A stretch of 48,206 nucleotides of DNA from Rikenellaceae bacterium. Its GTDB lineage: Bacteria; Bacteroidota; Bacteroidia; Bacteroidales; UBA932. The notes beneath the pieces were generated by a model. That model was not told the origin of the DNA. It worked only from the letters and a program-made list of their open reading frames with translations, and made no database searches. Shown here one piece after another: positions 44,169 to 48,206 of the stretch. The stretch lies in NCBI GenBank assembly GCA_022777205.1, contig JALFGP010000108.1, positions 1-48,206 of the forward strand, in the 5' to 3' direction. The position numbers were made by a program, and so were the translations under genes. Every line of letters begins with the position of its first letter. The stretch's first letter is position 1.

Positions 44169-45520
44169 CTCTGAGCCCCTCCCATAGCCTCGAAAGAAGA
44201 TTTCACTGCCCGTACAAGTTCCTCACACTCAACTCGGTCGTGCTTCTCAGTTACACAAAAACTTACAAGATTGTCTCCCGTCGGAAGAGCCGCAAAGAAT
44301 CCCCGCCCTGCAAGCAGGTTATGGAGTTTCTCCGCATTTGCCAGAGGCCTGAGCACAAATTCCTTGAGGAAAGGACGGCATTGACTGAAAGGCTCCTCGA
44401 ACAGACCGGTCTTCAGCAGTTCGGACTTGAGGAAATGAGCCCCGGCATAAGAGAGGTCATTCAGCCTTTTCATTCCTTCCGGTCCCATAAGAGACAGATA
44501 TACAGTGGCATAGAGAGCCATAAGAGACTGATTTGAACAGATGTTCGAGGTGGCTTTCTCGCGACGTATGTGCTGCTCGCGAGCCTGGAGTGTGAGCACA
44601 AATGCCCGCTTTCCGTCCAAGTCCACAGTTTCCCCCACAAGCCTGCCCGGCAGTTTGCGCATATAATCCGCACGACAGGCCAGAAAACCGCAATACGGTC
44701 CTCCGAAAGACAGTGGCATACCCAGCGGCTGGGCATCCCCGCAGGCTATGTCGGCACCCCACTCCCCTGCCGTTTTCAAGACAGTCATCGCAGAAGGGTC
44801 ACAATATTCCACAAACAGGGCTCCGGCAGAATGTACCTGCTCCACAGCCCCGGAAAGGTCTTCTATCACTCCGTAACGGTTGATACCGGGCAGCAGCACT
44901 CCTGCGACATCTGAAGCTGCGAGTTCCTCCACAAGTGAGGAAAGCGAAGTCACCCCGTCTTCTGAGGGCACAATTCCGATTTCGATACCGTGGAAACGGG
45001 CATAGGTAGAAACCACATCCACCACCCCAGGCAACAGGCTCTCTGAAATCAGGAAACGGCTTTTCTTCTTCGTGCAGGCAAGGCACATCATCATAGCCTC
45101 CGCAGCGGAGGTGGCCCCGTCATACATCGAAGCATTTGCCACATCCATCCCTGTGATGCGACAAATCATTGACTGCCATTCGAATACTGCACGCAAGGTA
45201 CCCTGTGAAATTTCCGCCTGATAGGGCGTGTAGGCAGTCGAAAACTCAGAACGACTCAGGATGTAAGGCACCACTGCAGGGGAATAATGGTCGTAAGCCC
45301 CCGCGCCTGCAAAAATTTTCAGGGGCACATTTTGTGAGGCAAGAGAAGCGAAATGCCTTCTGACCTCCTGTTCGGACATTGCTTTGGGAAGATTATACTC
45401 TCCCTCATAGATGCAGTCTGACGGCACATCCGAATAGAGTTCCCTGAGAGAGGAGACTCCGCATTTTTCCATCATCTGCCTTATGTCCTCTTCTGTGTGC
45501 GGGAAATAAGGATGGTTCAT
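44165..45520 (-). CDS. gcvPA: Glycine dehydrogenase (decarboxylating) subunit 1
   Basis: This 451-residue half corresponds to the N-terminal part of P-protein. FAGAGAYDHYSPAVVPYI, the YTPYQAEISQGTLRAVFEWQ block and NASMYDGATSAAEAM are typical of this family. I start at ATG 45520 (MNHPYFPHTEED), 2 bases after the gcvH stop. The longer frame to 45532 would need a TTG start and overlap gcvH. The split P-protein is a natural form (as in Thermus and Bacillus), not a broken gene, because both halves have complete ends and the junction is an ATGA overlap. Confidence 0.95.
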   Translation of the reverse strand: MNHPYFPHTEEDIRQMMEKCGVSSLRELYSDVPSDCIYEGEYNLPKAMSEQEVRRHFASLASQNVPLKIFAGAGAYDHYSPAVVPYILSRSEFSTAYTPYQAEISQGTLRAVFEWQSMICRITGMDVANASMYDGATSAAEAMMMCLACTKKKSRFLISESLLPGVVDVVSTYARFHGIEIGIVPSEDGVTSLSSLVEELAASDVAGVLLPGINRYGVIEDLSGAVEQVHSAGALFVEYCDPSAMTVLKTAGEWGADIACGDAQPLGMPLSFGGPYCGFLACRADYMRKLPGRLVGETVDLDGKRAFVLTLQAREQHIRREKATSNICSNQSLMALYATVYLSLMGPEGMKRLNDLSYAGAHFLKSELLKTGLFEEPFSQCRPFLKEFVLRPLANAEKLHNLLAGRGFFAALPTGDNLVSFCVTEKHDRVECEELVRAVKSSFEAMGGAQR

Positions 45521-45522
45521 AA

Positions 45523-45900
45523 TTATTTGCAAATTGCTTCGTAAGCTGCCGGATCGAGTAGAGTTTCGAGTTCTGACGGGTCTGACATCTTCACTTTGAT
45601 AATCCAGTTGGCATAGGCATCCTCGTTGATTAGCTCAGGGGCATCCTCCAGTGCGGAATTCACTTCGGTAACCACACCTGAAACCGGAGAGAAAAGGTCA
45701 CTTGCAATCTTTGTACTTTCGACTGCGCCGAATTCCTCACCGGCAGAGACTTCGTCATCCTCCGAAGGCATATCCACATATGTGATGTTTCCGAGGGCGT
45801 GTTGAGCATAGTCTGTGATACCAATCAGGGCTATTTCCCCTTCAACTTTAACCCATTCGTGAGACTCTGAATACTTGAGTCCTTCAATTAACTTTGCCAT
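45523..45900 (-). CDS. gcvH: Glycine cleavage system H protein
   Basis: This is the 125-residue lipoyl carrier. K64 in GAVESTKIASDLFSPVSG is the lipoylation site. SESHEWVKVEGEIALIGITDYAQHALG is the conserved N-terminal half. It shuttles the aminomethyl group between GcvPA/PB, GcvT and LpdA. It stands 2 bases after gcvT and 2 before gcvPA. LplA, encoded two genes upstream, can attach the lipoate. Confidence 0.97.
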   Translation of the reverse strand: MAKLIEGLKYSESHEWVKVEGEIALIGITDYAQHALGNITYVDMPSEDDEVSAGEEFGAVESTKIASDLFSPVSGVVTEVNSALEDAPELINEDAYANWIIKVKMSDPSELETLLDPAAYEAICK

Positions 45901-45902
45901 GA

Positions 45903-47015
45903 TTATTTTTTGTATTTAGGTGTATAGAATCTTTTCTTGACAACTTTTGCCGGGAAGACCTTCTTCCTGATGGCAATTTGCAGGTCTGTGTCCAGTGCCG
46001 AATGGGCAGCATCCACATAGGCCATACACAGGCTTTTGTCCAAAGTCAATGAACGATAACCGGTCGTGACTTCCCCCACCTGATTTCCATCAGCATCCAG
46101 AACGGCATAGCCTGCCCTCGGGATGGCCCTGTCAAGCAATTCAATGCCCACAAGTTTGCGCCTTGGTCCCTCTTCCTTGAGCTTAAGTACAGCCTCCCTG
46201 CCAATGAATTCAGGCTTGTCAGTCTTGACGAAAATGCCCAGCCCCGCTTCAATCGGAGAGATTTCGTCCGTAAGTTCGTGTCCGTACAGAGGCAGGGCCG
46301 CTTCGAAGCGGAGGGTGTCTCGGCAACCGAGTCCGCAAGGTTTCACCCCCATTTCCAGGAGCTTGGCCCACAATTTTACTGTCAGTTCCTCACTGGCGTA
46401 GATTTCAAAACCGTCCTCTCCCGTGTAGCCGGTACGGCTGATGATTACAGGTTCAGACTCATAAGTAAAATATCTGAAAGTGTAGAAGGACTCGTCCACA
46501 GCTGAGGCGAATTCCGGAAACGAAGATATAATTGTCTGAGCCTCGGGCCCTTGAACAGCAATCTCTCCCCATTGGCCGGAAACATTGTCGAGGACTACTT
46601 CAAACCCGTCCGCATTGGCCTTCATCCAGTCAAAGTCCTTTTCAATATTTGCTGCATTAACCACCAGCAGGTAATCCGTGTCGTTCTCCGGAAACTGGCG
46701 ATAGACTATGAGGTCATCCACCGTGCCGCCGTCAGGCCTGAGCATCATTCCATATATGACACCTCCGTGGGGCAAGTTTGTGACATCATTTGTAAAGATA
46801 TGGTTCACAAAACGTTCCGCATCCTTGCCGGAAACCAGGATTTCGCCCATATGAGACACGTCGAACATCCCGACAGCAGTCCTTACTGCCCTATGCTCGT
46901 CTTCGATTGAGCTGTACTGAATCGGCATTATGAAGCCCCCGAAAGGGCTCATCTGGGCACCGAGTGCAACGTGACTGTTGTACAGACAGGTCTTTTTCTC
47001 TTCCATTTCTTTCAT
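45903..47015 (-). CDS. gcvT: Glycine cleavage system T protein (aminomethyltransferase)
   Basis: GcvT (370 residues) transfers the one-carbon unit to tetrahydrofolate and frees ammonia. MSPFGGFIMPIQYSSIEDEH, FDVSHMGEILVSG and LGCRDTLRFEAALPLYGHEL are family hallmarks; the Asp of GCRDTLR lies at the folate site. I use ATG 47015, 4 bases after the lplA stop. ATG 47006 (MEEKKTCLYNS) is equally possible. The longer frame to 47042 overlaps lplA and is less likely. The C-terminal barrel is complete. Confidence 0.95.
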   Translation of the reverse strand: MKEMEEKKTCLYNSHVALGAQMSPFGGFIMPIQYSSIEDEHRAVRTAVGMFDVSHMGEILVSGKDAERFVNHIFTNDVTNLPHGGVIYGMMLRPDGGTVDDLIVYRQFPENDTDYLLVVNAANIEKDFDWMKANADGFEVVLDNVSGQWGEIAVQGPEAQTIISSFPEFASAVDESFYTFRYFTYESEPVIISRTGYTGEDGFEIYASEELTVKLWAKLLEMGVKPCGLGCRDTLRFEAALPLYGHELTDEISPIEAGLGIFVKTDKPEFIGREAVLKLKEEGPRRKLVGIELLDRAIPRAGYAVLDADGNQVGEVTTGYRSLTLDKSLCMAYVDAAHSALDTDLQIAIRKKVFPAKVVKKRFYTPKYKK

Positions 47016-47019
47016 CTGA

Positions 47020-47775
47020 CTACAGACTGTCATCCGAAACACCGATACGTCCGGCTATGAATGACGGGTCCAGGTATTCTTTTTCTATTGCGGACACAGC
47101 CTCAAGTTGGGCCGGGTCCAGAGTTACGGATGCATCGCAAAACCAGTTCACAAGTTCCGCCTTCAGTTCCTCCAGCCCCAAACCGGCAGCATCCAAAAGC
47201 GGCTTGAGATTCATAACTCTCTGGCTCACAGAATGCACCCCCTTGCTTTCAAGTTTTACCCTGGACGGAGTGAGGGCCCGTGACATCGTGTCGAAATCCA
47301 GATTGTAGAGGAAAGTACCGTGCACTATCCCGTTGCCTGATGGACGTAGGGAAAAGGCATTTCCGGAAACCTTCCTGCCATCCACCAGCACATCATTGCG
47401 CCCGGATACCTGAGCATCGATACCGAGATGGCGCAGAAATGCCGCGAGACGGCCGAGGAATTCAGAAAAAAGCACCGATACATCGGTACAAGGCTTTATG
47501 TACGAAATCATTATGTTCCCTCTGTCCGCAAAAACGCAACCTCCACCGCTTTTGCGACGGTACATTGCAATATCTTTGGACTTGCAGAATTCCACATCCA
47601 CTTCCGCCTTCATATCCTGGTTGCGTCCGAAAATCACCGTGGGGTCAACCTGCCAGATAAAGAATGCCCCTTCCGGGGCAATGGAAGACAGATGGTCGGC
47701 GGCGTATTCCTCCATTGCAAGGAAGAACACCAGCTGCCGAGCCGTTTCTGCATCTGGAAGCAAGAGATTCGTCAT
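47020..47775 (-). CDS. lplA: Lipoate-protein ligase A
   Basis: This is a 251-residue LplA/BirA-fold enzyme. The adenylate/lipoate site RRKSGGGCVFADRGNIMIS matches RRxSGGGxVxHDxGN with Ala for His, and Lys in DGRKVSGNA is the catalytic lysine. PTVIFGRNQD is the usual N-terminal block. It activates free lipoate with ATP and attaches it to GcvH (and other lipoyl domains). The short C-terminal accessory domain is present (about 170-251). It stands 11 bases after the phosphosugar mutase gene and 4 before gcvT. Confidence 0.93.
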   Translation of the reverse strand: MTNLLLPDAETARQLVFFLAMEEYAADHLSSIAPEGAFFIWQVDPTVIFGRNQDMKAEVDVEFCKSKDIAMYRRKSGGGCVFADRGNIMISYIKPCTDVSVLFSEFLGRLAAFLRHLGIDAQVSGRNDVLVDGRKVSGNAFSLRPSGNGIVHGTFLYNLDFDTMSRALTPSRVKLESKGVHSVSQRVMNLKPLLDAAGLGLEELKAELVNWFCDASVTLDPAQLEAVSAIEKEYLDPSFIAGRIGVSDDSL

Positions 47776-47786
47776 TGATTCAAACT

Positions 47787-48206
47787 CTAAAGTCCGAACT
47801 GCTCCTTCATCTTTGCAATCTTAGCATCGGCATCACTGCCGTGTGCTCCGAAATAGAACTTGATCTTAGGCTCAGTTCCTGAAGGACGCACAGAAACAAC
47901 GTCACCCTCAGCAGAATAGAACTGGAGAACATTTGAAGAAGGCAGACCTGTTTCCTCCGGTTTGAGATAATCCACCACCTTTACCACTGCTGTCCCGGCC
48001 AATTCCTTAGGAGGATTGTTCCGCATATCCACCATTATGGCAGCGATTTCTTCAGCTCCGGCCTTTCCTTCACGAACGAGGCTCACCAGACCCTCCTTGT
48101 AGTAGCCGAACTCGGCGTATATGTCCTGGAGAAGCTGGTAAAGTGTTTTGCCCTGGTCAGCAGCCCAAGCAGCACATTCAGCCACCATTGCGCAGGAAAT
48201 AGGTGC
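47787..48206 (-). CDS. Phosphoglucomutase/phosphomannomutase, C-terminal part (5' end outside window)
   Basis: The frame is open to the window edge; 139 C-terminal residues are visible. The phosphate-binding loop of domain IV, SVRPSGTEPKIKFYFG, is diagnostic of the alpha-D-phosphohexomutase family. The preceding YQLLQDIYAEFGYYKEGLVSL is typical of the longer phosphoglucomutase/phosphomannomutase (PGM2-like) group. The active-site Ser and metal loop lie outside. The enzyme interconverts hexose 1- and 6-phosphates. The methionine at 48188 is internal. lplA starts 11 bases downstream. Confidence 0.93.
   Translation of the reverse strand, partial: APISCAMVAECAAWAADQGKTLYQLLQDIYAEFGYYKEGLVSLVREGKAGAEEIAAIMVDMRNNPPKELAGTAVVKVVDYLKPEETGLPSSNVLQFYSAEGDVVSVRPSGTEPKIKFYFGAHGSDADAKIAKMKEQFGL

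Overview
The window is a gene-dense stretch (no intergenic gap above about 300 bases) from a member of the Bacteroidota, most likely order Bacteroidales. The evidence is a TonB-dependent receptor, lipoproteins and plug-less outer-membrane barrels, zinc-free type B ribosomal protein L31, a Bacteroidales-style trigger factor and FtsE, near absence of Shine-Dalgarno sequences, and promoters of the Bacteroidetes primary sigma type (TTTG, 19-20 nt spacer, TAnnTTTG). A split glycine decarboxylase (GcvPA/GcvPB) may point to a Rikenellaceae-like or uncultured gut/rumen lineage rather than Bacteroides itself; that placement is only a guess. No rRNA, tRNA, CRISPR array, transposon or prophage is visible.

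Layout. 2-1624 (+): C-terminal part of a TonB-dependent receptor. 1616-11674 (-): a tightly packed housekeeping run gyrB > pgpH (cyclic-di-AMP phosphodiesterase) > tig > clpP > clpX > M20 dipeptidase > rmuC, covering DNA topology, second-messenger turnover, protein folding and proteolysis. 11740-16557 (-): a large periplasmic TPR protein and a plug-less outer-membrane barrel. 16656-19509 (+): ftsE, nth and a K+/H+ antiporter with a TrkA_C domain, ending in a bidirectional terminator shared with asnB (-). 21282-24004: rpmE with its own promoter and terminator, a surface protein with a carboxypeptidase-regulatory-like domain (+), and a CPA2 cation/proton antiporter (-). 24131-25382 (-): queF and a queuosine-precursor transporter, headed by a consensus promoter and, directly against the transporter start codon, a sequence that fits the preQ1-I riboswitch fold. 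25468-27752 (+): menA and a CobW-family metallochaperone with a histidine arm. 27780-28397 (-): a YiiX-like lipoprotein hydrolase. 28525-32911 (+): NADP-glutamate dehydrogenase followed by a 1006-residue protein that joins two receiver-like domains to a PEP/pyruvate-binding ATP-grasp domain. 32847-39758 (-): polysaccharide export and its phospho-control (wza, wzc with a Gly-Tyr tail, PHP tyrosine phosphatase), then an aminotransferase and an ABC exporter. 39899-48206 (-): NhaC antiporter, lpdA, gcvPB, gcvPA, gcvH, gcvT, lplA and the C-terminal end of a phosphoglucomutase/phosphomannomutase, that is, the whole glycine cleavage system with its lipoate ligase.

How the genes work together. LplA can charge GcvH with lipoate, GcvPA/PB decarboxylate glycine, GcvT makes methylene-tetrahydrofolate and ammonia, and LpdA reoxidises the lipoyl arm. 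GdhA and AsnB then handle ammonia and amide nitrogen. Wza and Wzc form the export channel and co-polymerase, and the PHP phosphatase should reset the tyrosine-rich tail of Wzc. ClpXP produces short peptides that the adjoining M20 dipeptidase could finish. QueF makes preQ1, the ligand that the upstream RNA element should sense. The most notable items are the candidate preQ1 riboswitch, the receiver/ATP-grasp fusion beside gdhA, and the (Gly-Tyr)10 tail of Wzc.
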